The position numbers and the translations under genes are program-made. This document shows positions 50,515 to 60,231 of a DNA stretch of 64,000 nt, in pieces. The DNA comes from CAZNFR01 sp964572225. Lineage in GTDB: Bacteria > Bacteroidota > Bacteroidia > Bacteroidales > GCA-2748055. The stretch covers positions 1 through 64,000 of the forward strand of contig CAZNFR010000006.1 of NCBI GenBank assembly GCA_964572225.1, written 5' to 3'. The notes under the pieces are model-generated. The model ran no database searches. It was not told the origin of the DNA and saw nothing but the letters and a program-made list of their open reading frames with translations. Position 1 is the first letter of the stretch. Each line of letters opens with the position of its first letter.

Positions 50515-52119
50515 TTATCTTCTGCCTCCACCCCTGCTACTGCTCGATGAGGACCTCGAAGAGGTACCGGAACTACTTCTCGATGAACTGCTTCCGGATG
50601 AAGACCTGGAGTAGCTGCTGGAACTTCTGCTGCTGGAAGAAGATCCGCTGTAACTACTGGAACTTCTGCTGCTGGAAGAAGGCCTGCTGTAGCTGCTGGA
50701 ACTTCTGCTGCTGGAAGAAGGCCTGCTGTAGGTGCTGGAACTTCTGCTGCTGGAAGAAGGCCTGCTGTAGGTGCTGGAGCTTCTGTTGCTGGAAGAAGGT
50801 CTATTATAAGAACTGCTTGAACTGCTTTGTGAAGGCCTTGTATAGGTCGAGCTGTTCCTGGTTGAAGGACTGGTATAGCTACCTGAACGACTGGAAGAAG
50901 AAGGTCTGCTGTAGGTCCTGCTCTGAGTGCCGGCAGAACTACTTCTGTTATATGTCGGTGATGTTGAAGTACGTGGCCTGGAGTAACTGGGCGTATAAGT
51001 CCTGCTTTCCCTGCTTGTATTTGTCCTCACTGCTTCACGGTTTACAGATCTGGTGTCAGATGCTGTTCTGGTTGTTGGACGTTGACCGGTACTGGTCACG
51101 GTTCGGGTCTCAGGTCGCACCGCTGTTCTTCCTTCAGTGGTCCTGGTACTTGTAGTTGTTCTGTTTACAGTCCTGGAAGCCTCAGTTCCACTCCTTCTTA
51201 CTGAATTAATATCATCTCTTCCGCTGACTCTTCGATCGGTGGTGGATTTTCGTACCGCTGATGTTCCTGCATAACTGGAAGTTACAGGTCTGTAGGCGGC
51301 TCTGGAGGTTCTGTGTCCATAAGATGCATACCTTACAGGGTAATAACCTCCACCCCAATAACCATCGTAGTAGCCATGGCGATAGCCTGCCCAGTAAGAT
51401 CCATAATAGTGTCCGCCCCAATAGGGCCTGTATCCCCAACCCCAATCATAATATCCATAATAAGGACGGTGCCAGGAGTAATAAGGAGAGTACCAGGGAT
51501 CATAATAACCCCATGAGCCCCATCCCCAGTTAAATCCCATGTAGAGACTTACACCCCAGTGGACAGGATTGTAGGTATACCAATAATAATCAGCATAAAA
51601 AGGATCATAATAGTCCCAACCATAATAGGGCCTGTGAAACCTTCGTATTCTTGATGAATATTGATAATCGTATATGTAGGAATCATCAAGGTAATAATTA
51701 TTGATTACTACCCGGTCCTTCTCTTCATCATAATAACTATCCTGATAGCTATAATCATTATAGACTGTATCAGGGTAGGGCTGTTCCTCTGCATAAACGT
51801 GATCTTCAGAAGTGTAGGTTTCCCCAAGCATTTCAGCTTCCTTCTGGAGCTTATATTTCTCATAATCACTCAGCTGTTCATATTGGGGATCTTGTCTCTC
51901 CGGTAAAGCGGCAGTTTCTTTTACGATTTCGGGACTCAGTTGTTGGGTGGTTACCGGTTCCTGAGTCGCAGGAACCTGCTCTGTTACAGAAGGTTTCTCG
52001 GTCACTGCGGAAGGGACGAAGTAAGCATCGTCAGTAACTGCTGTGCCTGAGTAGTACCCGCTGGAACAAGAAGCGAGGAGAAATGTCGCACTTAATAGTA
52101 TTGTTAATCTTGTTTTCAT
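50515..52119 (-). CDS. Low-complexity Ser/Arg/Tyr-rich lipoprotein
   Basis: A 534-residue lipoprotein with lipobox LASC (C18 of MKTRLTILLSATFLLASC). Residues about 30-130 are Pro/Glu/Thr-rich; about 130-275 are dominated by Y, W, G and H (repeats like YYGWDYYDP and GWGYRPYWGG); about 275-400 are Thr/Arg-rich; and 400-534 are almost pure S/R/Y/P. The latter contains a repeat unit SRPSSSSRSSSTY. The frame can extend 16 codons upstream, but a Shine-Dalgarno AGGAGG seven bases before ATG 52119 fixes the start. It is probably a surface or outer-membrane-facing protein, perhaps structural or adhesive. No known enzymatic domain. It is not a family I can name. Confidence 0.72.
   Translation of the reverse strand: MKTRLTILLSATFLLASCSSGYYSGTAVTDDAYFVPSAVTEKPSVTEQVPATQEPVTTQQLSPEIVKETAALPERQDPQYEQLSDYEKYKLQKEAEMLGETYTSEDHVYAEEQPYPDTVYNDYSYQDSYYDEEKDRVVINNYYLDDSYIYDYQYSSRIRRFHRPYYGWDYYDPFYADYYWYTYNPVHWGVSLYMGFNWGWGSWGYYDPWYSPYYSWHRPYYGYYDWGWGYRPYWGGHYYGSYWAGYRHGYYDGYWGGGYYPVRYASYGHRTSRAAYRPVTSSYAGTSAVRKSTTDRRVSGRDDINSVRRSGTEASRTVNRTTTSTRTTEGRTAVRPETRTVTSTGQRPTTRTASDTRSVNREAVRTNTSRESRTYTPSYSRPRTSTSPTYNRSSSAGTQSRTYSRPSSSSRSGSYTSPSTRNSSTYTRPSQSSSSSSYNRPSSSNRSSSTYSRPSSSSRSSSTYSRPSSSSRSSSSYSRPSSSSRSSSSYSGSSSSSRSSSSYSRSSSGSSSSRSSSGTSSRSSSSSSRGGGRR
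50611..50805. repeat. 39-bp tandem repeat, five copies, inside the lipoprotein gene
   Basis: Five copies of a 39-base unit start at 50611, 50650, 50689, 50728 and 50767, nearly identical. Each encodes 13 residues of the form SRPSSSSRSSS(T/S)Y on the minus strand. A degenerate sixth unit follows at 50806. In-frame repeats of this size can change copy number without breaking the frame. Confidence 0.88.
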
Positions 52120-52489
52120 GATGTATCCTCCTGCCTTAATATCTGATAAATTAATTTTTTTTAACATTCTGTTTAATGAAAAACAAATACTATACCAAAA
52201 TGATTTGCCTTCTGCTTTTTAACAATAACCGGTCTCTCGCGGATCAATTTACATTTTTATTACGGAAAACCGAATGTTTGGGTTGATTTTAACGTGAAAT
52301 TCCGGGAACGGAGATCCTCCTGAACAGTTTAGGATGGCAGATTTCTGCTCTAATCCCATTTATATTTCGAGAATAGGATTTTATTTTTTTAATTTGCGGT
52401 TCCTTTATGCCGTGCAATAGATCCGGCCTGAAATAGTCCTGGAAAGGGCATAAAGATTGTTAAACCGAATATTACATATCCCAAAAAAT
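52120..52489. other. 370-base divergent gap between the lipoprotein and proS
   Basis: It contains the minus-strand Shine-Dalgarno at 52127-52132 for the lipoprotein and a TTTAATTTG segment near 52388-52395 that resembles a -7 box for proS with one mismatch. No gene, RNA or repeat is recognisable. Confidence 0.5.
52127..52132 (-). promoter_or_regulatory. Shine-Dalgarno deciding the lipoprotein start
   Basis: AGGAGG on the minus strand, seven bases before ATG 52119. It supports this start over the longer frame that begins 16 codons upstream. Confidence 0.7.
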
Positions 52490-53965
52490 ATGGCCAAAGT
52501 TCTTACTCCTGCTGAAGAGAATTATTCTCAATGGTACAATGATATTGTGATTAAAGCTGATCTGGCGGAATACTCTGCTGTTCGTGGCTGTATGGTAATA
52601 AAGCCCTATGGGTATGCCATTTGGGAAAAAATGCAGGCGGTACTTGATAAAATGTTTAAGGATACAGGTCATCAGAACGCCTATTTTCCTCTTTTTATCC
52701 CAAAGTCTTTTTTTAGCAAAGAGGCCAACCATGTGGAGGGATTTGCTAAGGAATGTGCGGTAGTTACGCATTATCGTCTTAAAAACGATGAAGAGAAAGG
52801 AGGGGTTAAAGTAGATCCCGACGCCAGACTGGAAGAAGAATTGATTATCCGGCCCACTTCCGAAACCATCATCTGGAATACCTACAAAAACTGGATACAA
52901 TCCTACAGGGACCTGCCTATTCTGGTTAACCAATGGGCCAATGTTGTTCGCTGGGAAATGAGAACCCGACTCTTTCTAAGAACTGCAGAGTTCCTATGGC
53001 AGGAAGGACATACCGCCCATGCCACAGAAAAAGAAGCGGTAGAGGAAACGCTCAGAATGTTAAATGTCTATTCAACATTTGCCAGGGAATGGATGGGAGT
53101 ACCTGTAATTGAAGGTAAAAAATCGGAAAGTGAAAAATTTGCGGGGGCCATAGACACCTATTGCATTGAAGCTCTTATGCAGGATGGGAAAGCGTTACAG
53201 GCTGGAACTTCTCACTTCCTGGGACAAAATTTTGCAAAAGCATTCGATGTGCAATTTACCAATCAGGAAGGGAAACTGGAATACGTTTGGGCTACATCCT
53301 GGGGAGTTTCCACCCGACTAATGGGTGCCCTCATAATGGCCCATTCAGATAATAACGGTCTGGTGTTGCCCCCTAAGCTTGCACCTATTCAGGTGGTTAT
53401 TGTGCCTATCTATAAAAGTGAAGAGCAGCTTAACCTAATTTCCGAAAAAGCCAATTTCATTAAAAATGCACTAACAGAGGCCGGAATTTCGGTAAAATAT
53501 GACGACAGGGATACTCATAAACCCGGATGGAAATTTGCCGAATATGAACTCAAAGGAGTCCCGGTGAGACTTGCCCTGGGGCCCAGGGACCTTGAAAACG
53601 GCACCGTGGAAGTGGCCCGAAGGGATAAGCTTGAAAAAGTATCCCTTTCATCGGATAATATCGCAGAGTATTGTAAAGATCTACTGGATGATATTCAAAA
53701 TAACATCTATTCTAAAGCCTTACATTTCCGTGAGAATATGACCTTCTCAGTGGATACACAAGAAGAATTCATAAAGGTAATCGAAGAAAAAGGGGGATTC
53801 ATAAAAACCTGGTGGGATGGAACTCCTGAAACCGAAGAAAAAGTGAAGGAAATGACCAAAGCAACAATTCGCTGTATACCCTTTGGTGAAAGTAAGGAGA
53901 CGGGAATCGACCCTTTCAGCCAAAAAGAAGGTAAATTTCAGGTTCTCTATGCAAGAGCATATTGA
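52490..53965 (+). CDS. proS: Prolyl-tRNA synthetase, archaeal/eukaryote-type
   Basis: A 491-residue class II synthetase of the short (ProS type 3) form without the bacterial editing insert. Landmarks: NYSQWYNDIVIKADLAEYSAVRGCMVIKPYGYAIWE at the start, HVEGFAKECAVVT, RPTSETIIW (motif 2 region), NVVRWEMRTRLFLRTAEFLWQEGHTAHATEKEA, and the C-terminal zinc-binding-type domain ending in QVLYARAY. The frame is open 11 codons further upstream, but homologues begin at MAKVLTPAEENYSQ, so ATG 52490 is chosen. Alone on the plus strand and divergent from the lipoprotein gene. Confidence 0.94.
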   Translation: MAKVLTPAEENYSQWYNDIVIKADLAEYSAVRGCMVIKPYGYAIWEKMQAVLDKMFKDTGHQNAYFPLFIPKSFFSKEANHVEGFAKECAVVTHYRLKNDEEKGGVKVDPDARLEEELIIRPTSETIIWNTYKNWIQSYRDLPILVNQWANVVRWEMRTRLFLRTAEFLWQEGHTAHATEKEAVEETLRMLNVYSTFAREWMGVPVIEGKKSESEKFAGAIDTYCIEALMQDGKALQAGTSHFLGQNFAKAFDVQFTNQEGKLEYVWATSWGVSTRLMGALIMAHSDNNGLVLPPKLAPIQVVIVPIYKSEEQLNLISEKANFIKNALTEAGISVKYDDRDTHKPGWKFAEYELKGVPVRLALGPRDLENGTVEVARRDKLEKVSLSSDNIAEYCKDLLDDIQNNIYSKALHFRENMTFSVDTQEEFIKVIEEKGGFIKTWWDGTPETEEKVKEMTKATIRCIPFGESKETGIDPFSQKEGKFQVLYARAY

Positions 53966-53990
53966 TCAATCCTTTACTGAACTCATCCAC

Positions 53991-54019
53991 TTTGAACCCT
54001 CCTCCGGTAATGGTTCAAA
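53991..54019 (+). terminator. Weak hairpin after proS
   Basis: TTTGAACC (53991-53998) and GGTTCAAA (54012-54019) are perfect inverted repeats, 25 bases past the proS stop. No T-run follows, so termination here is uncertain. Confidence 0.4.
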
Positions 54020-54129
54020 CAACATATCGTTTAACTTTTATCTTTACATGAAAAAGGTTAATTTCATCCCACTTTGCATTTTCCGTTCGGAATACCTGAC
54101 TAAATGGTAGTAACTTAAAATAACCAACC

Positions 54130-56049
54130 ATGAAAAAAATAATTATCTTCTGTTTTTCTTTCGTAATTCTTCTGCTAGCTTCCTGTAAGGATGATTACCC
54201 AACCCTTTACAATGAATATAGCGGTACAATTCCTTCCGTTATCGATTCTGGTCCCGATGGGGAGACCATGAATAAATCCTCCCATAATGTTGTGGTTAGA
54301 ATTGAGCCCTCACATCTCACTGTAAACAATGAAAGATATGATTATGAAATTATAGACGATAATGAAACATCTTTAATTATGGAGGCCACAAAAGTGGAGG
54401 ATAAAAGTCAATTGCGTTTACGCTTCAATAAAGCTGATGAGAAACTGATCATGGAAACAGGAGAAACGGGATTAGAAATTGAGTTGTACTCAGAAACAAA
54501 ATGGTTCGAAAAAAAATTAAGTGAATTTGCGATCGTACCCCTCACTGCAAATATCGATCACCTTAGTGAAAATCAAAAGGAAATGTTGAAGATACTTTTT
54601 GAAGTAGCCGATATAATGGATGAAATATTCTGGATGCAATCGTGGGGAAATAAAGATGAACTTATGTCGACAACCGACAATGAAACCCTTCAGAAACTTT
54701 ATGAAATTAATTATGGCCCGTGGGAAAGATTGAATAATAATGCCCCACTGGTAGATCGGTTTCCACCCAAAAGCCCGGGCGCCAATTTCTATCCCAAGGA
54801 TATGACCATTACCGAATTCAAAAATATAGATAACCCTGATAAAAACAGCCTTTATACCCTTCTCCGCAGAAATAGCGAAGGACAATTATACACTCAGTGG
54901 TATCATAATGCCTATGAAGCACAAGTGAATAAAGCCTCAAACCTACTAATCAAAGCGTCTGAACTATCCGAAGATGAAGGTTTCAGGAAGTATCTTAAAC
55001 TGAGAGCTAAAGCCCTGCTTACCGATAACTATTACGAAAGTGATGTGGCCTGGATGACCATGAAGGATAACCTGATCGATTTTGTTGTCGGACCAATTGA
55101 AAATTATGAAGACCAACTACTAAACTACAAAGCTGCCCATGAATCATTTATTCTGATTAAGGATCTTGAATGGAGCGAAAGAATCTCTTCCCTGGCCGCC
55201 TTGTTACCCGAATTGCAGAAAGACCTGCCTGTTGAACCCAGGTTTAAAACCGAAGTCCCAGGTGGAGATTCCGATCTGAATGTATACGAAGTAGTATATT
55301 ATGCTGGAGATTGTAATGCGGGGAGTAAAACCATTGCGATTAACCTTCCCAACGATCCTGAAGTCAGAGCGAATTATGGTAGCAGGAAATTACAGCTTAA
55401 GAATTCCATTCGATACAAGTTTGAGAAAATACTGATCCCTATTTCCAATGTACTCATCGCAGAAGACCAAAGAAAGTACATCGATTTTAATGCCTTTTTC
55501 GAAAATACCATGTTTCACGAAGTCGCCCATGGACTGGGACTGGATTACACTATCAACGGAAAAGGGAGTGTAAGAGAGGCGCTAAGAGAAGCCTATTCAC
55601 CCATAGAAGAGGGGAAAGCAGATATTCTTGGATTATATATTGTGACAAAACTGGCTGAAATGGGAGAATTGGGCGAAAAAGACCTGATGACCAATTATGT
55701 TACCTTTATGGCCAGCATATTCAGATCTGTCCGGTTTGGGGCATCTTCAGCTCATGGAAAAGCCAATATGATGCGTTTCTATTATTTCAGTGAAAAAGAA
55801 GCTTTTACCAGGGATGCTGAATCAGGGCAATATCAGGTCAATTTTGAGAAAATGAAAATTGCTATGGAAGATCTGACAAAGGAAATTATTTCAATCCAGG
55901 GCCTGGGTGATTATGAAAGGGCGCAAACCTTTATAAGCGAAAAGGGATACATCCGGAAGCAACTCCAATCTGATCTGTATCGCCTGAACAAATTATCCAT
56001 TCCGGTCGACTTAAGATTTGAACAGGGTCCGGAAATGCTGGGATTATAA
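54130..56049 (+). CDS. M49-like (DPP III-related) zinc metallopeptidase lipoprotein
   Basis: A 639-residue lipoprotein with lipobox LASC (C19). Zinc site: HEVAHG with H463, E464 and H467, and a second acidic motif IEEGKADILGLY with E493/E494, 26 residues further on. The spacing and the E-E-x-K/R-A-D/E form match peptidase M49/dipeptidyl peptidase III relatives. DPP III itself uses HELLGH, with one more residue between the histidines, so this belongs to the HExxH subgroup. The N-terminal 250 residues (KMLKILFEVADIMDEIFWMQ on) are helical. It probably cleaves peptides in the periplasm. An Omp85-like gene follows 69 bases downstream. Confidence 0.72.
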   Translation: MKKIIIFCFSFVILLLASCKDDYPTLYNEYSGTIPSVIDSGPDGETMNKSSHNVVVRIEPSHLTVNNERYDYEIIDDNETSLIMEATKVEDKSQLRLRFNKADEKLIMETGETGLEIELYSETKWFEKKLSEFAIVPLTANIDHLSENQKEMLKILFEVADIMDEIFWMQSWGNKDELMSTTDNETLQKLYEINYGPWERLNNNAPLVDRFPPKSPGANFYPKDMTITEFKNIDNPDKNSLYTLLRRNSEGQLYTQWYHNAYEAQVNKASNLLIKASELSEDEGFRKYLKLRAKALLTDNYYESDVAWMTMKDNLIDFVVGPIENYEDQLLNYKAAHESFILIKDLEWSERISSLAALLPELQKDLPVEPRFKTEVPGGDSDLNVYEVVYYAGDCNAGSKTIAINLPNDPEVRANYGSRKLQLKNSIRYKFEKILIPISNVLIAEDQRKYIDFNAFFENTMFHEVAHGLGLDYTINGKGSVREALREAYSPIEEGKADILGLYIVTKLAEMGELGEKDLMTNYVTFMASIFRSVRFGASSAHGKANMMRFYYFSEKEAFTRDAESGQYQVNFEKMKIAMEDLTKEIISIQGLGDYERAQTFISEKGYIRKQLQSDLYRLNKLSIPVDLRFEQGPEMLGL

Positions 56050-56118
56050 GCTTTGACATTCCGCGCTTTCTCCGTTGTCCAGCTTATTCTTATATTTACA
56101 AAAATGTCATAGGCCGGA

Positions 56119-57990
56119 ATGCAGCGATTTTTCTATTCAGTATTTTTGTGGATATTCTTTCTATTCACGCTCACAAGTGCCTTTGCAGGTTCAATTAACG
56201 GTTTTAATCGCTCCAGCCAGGTACCGGATACCATTCCGGTTTCCAGATATGATCATTTTTATGACTCCCTCAGAAGTAAAGCCCACAACCGACGATGGAC
56301 GAAGGAACTGTATAATGTTATTATTCTGCCTCCAAAAGACGAAAACGACACAGTTAAAACAATTCCTTTTAACCAAAATTATGAAGAATTCGCAGGTCTG
56401 ACCATCCGGAAAATTACTTTTGTTAAACTCTACCCTTTCGGTACTGATATTAACGATACCAGTATATATCGGCCAAGCAGGTTAAACAACTTTGCAAATA
56501 CCATTCATATAAAAACAAGAGATCCTGTTCTGGAAAGACACCTTCTGTTTCATGAACGGGAGAAAATAGATCCGCTTACTCTGGCCGATAATGAAAGAAT
56601 CCTGAGGGAACTGCCTTATATTGAGGATGTCCGAATACTGGTATTACCAGACTCTACGAATAATCAGTATGCAGAAGTTGTGATCATCACTCAGGACCGA
56701 TGGTCCAAAGCCTTTTTTCTTGATCTTAAAAAACTGGATGCCGGTAAACTTGAAATCTGGGATAGAAGTATTTTTGGCAGCGGACATGAAGTTCAGGCTA
56801 ACCTGCATTGGGACAGGCAGAGGAGTAAATTCTTCGGATATGAGGCATTTTGGGTCAATAAAAACATTCTCGGGACATTTTTAAACTCAAGGGTATATTA
56901 TACCAATGTTTTTGACACCCATTCCTATGGCTTAAGTCTTGACCGTCCTTTTTTCACTCCTGACGTAAAATATGCGGGAGGTATAAATATGTTCAACACC
57001 AATACCATAGATAGGATCTGGTTTGCGGATACCCTTAGAAAAGAAGAGAGTATTCATTTCAAAACCCTTGATGCATGGCTGGCGAGAAGTTTCTCATTAA
57101 ATCCAAAGGATGATTTCACGGAAAAAAGAAAGAATATTACGATTGCAAGCAGGGTTTTCAGAAACGTTTTCCTGGAGAGACCTCCGGAAGTGGAATTGAA
57201 AGTTTTTCCGGAATATCATACCCGGACCCTCTGGCTAAATTCACTGTCCTATTCTGCACAAGACTTCTATCGAAGCAGGTTGATTTATAGCTACGGACAA
57301 ACAGAAGATATTCCCATTGGCTTTCTTGCAGATCTCAAAGTCGGCCTGGAGCTTAACGAATTTGAAAACCGATACTACAGCTCCATTTCGCTCGCACATG
57401 GAAATATATTTCTGAAATTTGGATACCTGGGAGGAATAATTTCCCTTGGATCCTATATTACTTCGCAAAAAGAACTTCAACAAGGGGTCCTCCAGTTAAA
57501 TTTAAGCCATTTCAGTAATTTGTATATAATCAGGCAATTAAAATACAGATATTTTGCAGACTTCCGATATACGCGGGGTATAAACCGTTTTGGAACAGAA
57601 CGACTGCGGGTTTCGGATAAAGAGGGTGTGAGAGGCTTGAATCTTGATTACCTGAATGCCCAACAACGCATAACCTTAAAACTGGAAGGGGTATTATTCG
57701 CCCCCAGGAAGCATTTTGGCTTCCAGTTTGCTTATTTCGGATTTATGGATTTTGCTCTCCTGGGCACCGATAAGGTTGCACTTAAAGATATGGACGCTTT
57801 TTCTGGAATTGGTGCAGGATTAAGAATTAGAAATGAACGATTGGTTTTCCCAACCATTCAGTTTCGGTTTGCCTTTTACCCTAATATGGATGGGTTAAAT
57901 TTCTCTGACTATTTCCAATTTTCGGGTGAAAAGAAATTGAGTCCGCCAGACTACAGACCTGGAAAACCGGTTATAATTCCATTTCAATGA
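56119..57990 (+). CDS. Omp85/BamA-superfamily outer-membrane protein
   Basis: A 623-residue outer-membrane protein. Signal peptide at about 1-23. Residues about 85-215 contain POTRA-like segments (GLTIRKITFVKLYPFGTDI, ERHLLFHEREKIDPLTLADNERILRELPYIEDVRILVLPD, YAEVVIITQDRWS). That second part, N-E-R-I-L-R-E-L-P-Y-I-x-D, is the classic POTRA pattern of Omp85 proteins. The remaining 400 residues are a predicted barrel (for example SRVYYTNVFDTHSYGLSLDRPFF, GVEGLNLDYLN). It could be a TamA- or BamA-type insertase relative or an adhesin-like surface antigen. The closing FQ is not the usual F/W end. Follows the M49-like gene. Confidence 0.72.
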   Translation: MQRFFYSVFLWIFFLFTLTSAFAGSINGFNRSSQVPDTIPVSRYDHFYDSLRSKAHNRRWTKELYNVIILPPKDENDTVKTIPFNQNYEEFAGLTIRKITFVKLYPFGTDINDTSIYRPSRLNNFANTIHIKTRDPVLERHLLFHEREKIDPLTLADNERILRELPYIEDVRILVLPDSTNNQYAEVVIITQDRWSKAFFLDLKKLDAGKLEIWDRSIFGSGHEVQANLHWDRQRSKFFGYEAFWVNKNILGTFLNSRVYYTNVFDTHSYGLSLDRPFFTPDVKYAGGINMFNTNTIDRIWFADTLRKEESIHFKTLDAWLARSFSLNPKDDFTEKRKNITIASRVFRNVFLERPPEVELKVFPEYHTRTLWLNSLSYSAQDFYRSRLIYSYGQTEDIPIGFLADLKVGLELNEFENRYYSSISLAHGNIFLKFGYLGGIISLGSYITSQKELQQGVLQLNLSHFSNLYIIRQLKYRYFADFRYTRGINRFGTERLRVSDKEGVRGLNLDYLNAQQRITLKLEGVLFAPRKHFGFQFAYFGFMDFALLGTDKVALKDMDAFSGIGAGLRIRNERLVFPTIQFRFAFYPNMDGLNFSDYFQFSGEKKLSPPDYRPGKPVIIPFQ

Positions 57991-58094
57991 CGGGATCTGA
58001 GGTTAACTGTTCCGTTTTTATACACTATTTTGGGAATTGAATCCTTGAAAATCAGATAGATTAGTTTTTCTTTTTTAGTATATTAAGCAAAAAA

Positions 58095-59432
58095 ATGCAA
58101 AACTCTTTTGCACAATACCTCAATGAAATCATCCCTGTTAACCAAGGATCCCGATTCCTTTTGGCAGTTTCAGGAGGCATTGATTCTGTAGTAATGCTGG
58201 ACCTTTTCGCCCAGATGGAAAATATCGAGTTCGGCATTGCCCATTGCAATTTTGGCTTGAGAGGCGCTGAATCGGATGAGGATGAAAATCTGGTTCAGGA
58301 GCTCGGGGAAAGATATCATTGCAAAACATACGTCAAACTATTTGATACCATGACCTTTGCAGAGAATCACAGAATCTCGGTTCAAATGGCTGCCAGAACT
58401 CTGAGGTACGCCTGGTTTTCTTCACTGGCAGAAAGTGAGAATTGGGATTACATACCTGTAGCTCACAATAAAAACGACCGGATAGAAACATTCTTTATTA
58501 ATCTTCTAAGGGGAACCGGAATTAAGGGACTTACTTCGATTCCACACAGGAACCAAAAAATCATCCGTCCTCTGTTGAAATACGACAGGAAACAAATTGA
58601 AGAATACGCCATCAACCGGAGGCTGGTTTGGAGGGAAGATTCCAGCAACAGGTCGGTGAAATATACCCGGAATAAAATCAGACACGAGATCATTCCCATC
58701 TTCACTGACCTTAATCCCGGGTTTCTTTCCACCATGGAAGAAAATATAGGAAGGATTGAGCAAATGGAATGGATCTTCGATCAAATCCTTGCCGAAAAAA
58801 AAGAGGCCCTGCTAACAAAAAAAGAAAACCATACTTTGATTTCGTTGGATGAACTACGAAATAATCCACTTTCTTCACTTTGGTTATTTGAGATACTCAG
58901 CGATTATGGATTCTCCGGCAAAATGATCGGAGACATTGATAAAAGCCGATTTTCCGAGTCAGGAAAAAGATTCTTTTCCCGCGAATATGAACTGACAAAG
59001 GATAGAGATTTTTTTATTCTAAGGAAAATTGAAAAGAATGAGGATACGCCCCGGAAATATTACATCGATTCTGAGGTGAAAAACCTATCAACACCGATAA
59101 ACCTTGAAATCGATGTGCTCAGCAGATCTGACTTCGTCCTGACTTCGAATCAAAATATTGCCTGCCTCGATCTGGACAAGGTTTCTTTTCCTCTTATCCT
59201 CAGAAAATGGAAACACGGTGATTATTTTCGCCCCCTGGGTATGAAAGAAATGAAGAAATTAAGTGATTTCTTTATAGACAATAAAGTATCCTTGCCTGAA
59301 AAACAAGACACCTGGATTCTTGCCAGTGGCGATGATATAATTTGGATTGTGGGTCAAAGGATCGATGACCGGTTCAAAGTAAGTTCTGAAACAACAAAAG
59401 TCCTGATGATAACCTGCCATAATGAGGATTAG
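58095..59432 (+). CDS. tilS: tRNA(Ile)-lysidine synthetase
   Basis: A 445-residue PP-loop ligase that makes lysidine at C34 of tRNA-Ile(CAU), changing its reading from AUG to AUA. The PP-loop is AVSGGIDSVVMLDLF (24-38). IAHCNFGLRGAESDEDE, RTLRYAWF and AHNKNDRIETFFINLLRGTGIKGL (about 117-141) are family-typical. The C-terminal part (about 370-440) with LILRKWKHGDYFRPLGMKEMKKLSDFFIDNKV is the TilS C domain. Stand-alone gene. Convergent with tyrA, ten bases between stops. Confidence 0.94.
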   Translation: MQNSFAQYLNEIIPVNQGSRFLLAVSGGIDSVVMLDLFAQMENIEFGIAHCNFGLRGAESDEDENLVQELGERYHCKTYVKLFDTMTFAENHRISVQMAARTLRYAWFSSLAESENWDYIPVAHNKNDRIETFFINLLRGTGIKGLTSIPHRNQKIIRPLLKYDRKQIEEYAINRRLVWREDSSNRSVKYTRNKIRHEIIPIFTDLNPGFLSTMEENIGRIEQMEWIFDQILAEKKEALLTKKENHTLISLDELRNNPLSSLWLFEILSDYGFSGKMIGDIDKSRFSESGKRFFSREYELTKDRDFFILRKIEKNEDTPRKYYIDSEVKNLSTPINLEIDVLSRSDFVLTSNQNIACLDLDKVSFPLILRKWKHGDYFRPLGMKEMKKLSDFFIDNKVSLPEKQDTWILASGDDIIWIVGQRIDDRFKVSSETTKVLMITCHNED

Positions 59433-59442
59433 CTCTGATTTC

Positions 59443-60228
59443 CTATTCCTCTACAAGCCCTAGATTGGTCCTCAGGATCTGAAAATACTCTTCCAATCCG
59501 GTTTTATCCCTCTCCTTTATCATTCCCAAAAGGGCATTAAGACTCTCCGAGATCTTTTCGATTTGTTCAAGGCTGTGGGTATTCAGGAGGATCTCAGAAA
59601 GCAAATAATCATCCTCCGACAATAGTCCCTTCGCTATTTCAAGGTGCTTTTTGAAGGTAGTACCCGGAGCTTCCTGCTCTTTCATGCAGGATGCAAATAC
59701 CATGGTAGAGGAAAATGGGATAGAAAGGGAATAAGCAATAGTTTCATCGTGTTGCCTGAAGGAATATTCATGAATATTGAGCTTCATTTTCCGGTAAAAA
59801 TTCCGGAAAAATTCCTTTCCTTCATCCTCTGATTCCGAAATAATTATGGCATTCTCCTCACTCAGGTCTTTCACATTCGCAAAAGTGGGCCCAAACATAG
59901 GATGGGTTGAGACAAATCTGCGACCACTCTTACGATAATATTCAGCTAAACCGTTCTTGACTGAAGTTATATCAGAAACAATGCATTTCTCGTTCAAATA
60001 AGGAATAATCTCGTCAAAAACTTTAAGGGTACTTCCCAAACTTACCGCATTGATCAAAATATCAGGATCGAATTCAAAAAGCTCCTCCAGGTAAAGAAAT
60101 TTTCTGGAATTAAAGAAGTACTTAAGTTTATTCCTGTCTGAATCATAAACACCTACTTCATAATCAAGACAAAGGGATTCGACAAACCAGGATCCCATAT
60201 TTCCGGCTCCAATTACTGCAATTCTCAT
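59443..60228 (-). CDS. tyrA: Prephenate dehydrogenase
   Basis: A 261-residue NAD(P)-dependent dehydrogenase of tyrosine synthesis. Rossmann motif is VIGAGNMGSWF (5-15), followed by DILINAVSLGS and DITSVKNGL. The active-site segment is FVSTHPMFGPTFANVKDLSEENAIII (about 104-130), whose HPM(F/A)GP is the prephenate dehydrogenase signature. The helical dimer domain follows. No chorismate mutase or ACT domain is fused; the mutase is on the first gene of the operon. Three bases after aroC. It ends the minus-strand aromatic cluster. Confidence 0.92.
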   Translation of the reverse strand: MRIAVIGAGNMGSWFVESLCLDYEVGVYDSDRNKLKYFFNSRKFLYLEELFEFDPDILINAVSLGSTLKVFDEIIPYLNEKCIVSDITSVKNGLAEYYRKSGRRFVSTHPMFGPTFANVKDLSEENAIIISESEDEGKEFFRNFYRKMKLNIHEYSFRQHDETIAYSLSIPFSSTMVFASCMKEQEAPGTTFKKHLEIAKGLLSEDDYLLSEILLNTHSLEQIEKISESLNALLGMIKERDKTGLEEYFQILRTNLGLVEE

Positions 60229-60231
60229 AGT

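Noticed and set aside
50611..50805. 39-bp regular repeats as a CRISPR array
   Set aside because: Units are directly adjacent without spacers, in frame, and code for the repeat of a lipoprotein.
50508..51155. Plus-strand Cys/Trp-rich frame of 215 residues
   Set aside because: It is the exact antisense of the Ser/Arg repeat tail (AGC/TCC codons read as Cys and Trp) and crosses the minus-strand gene's terminator side.
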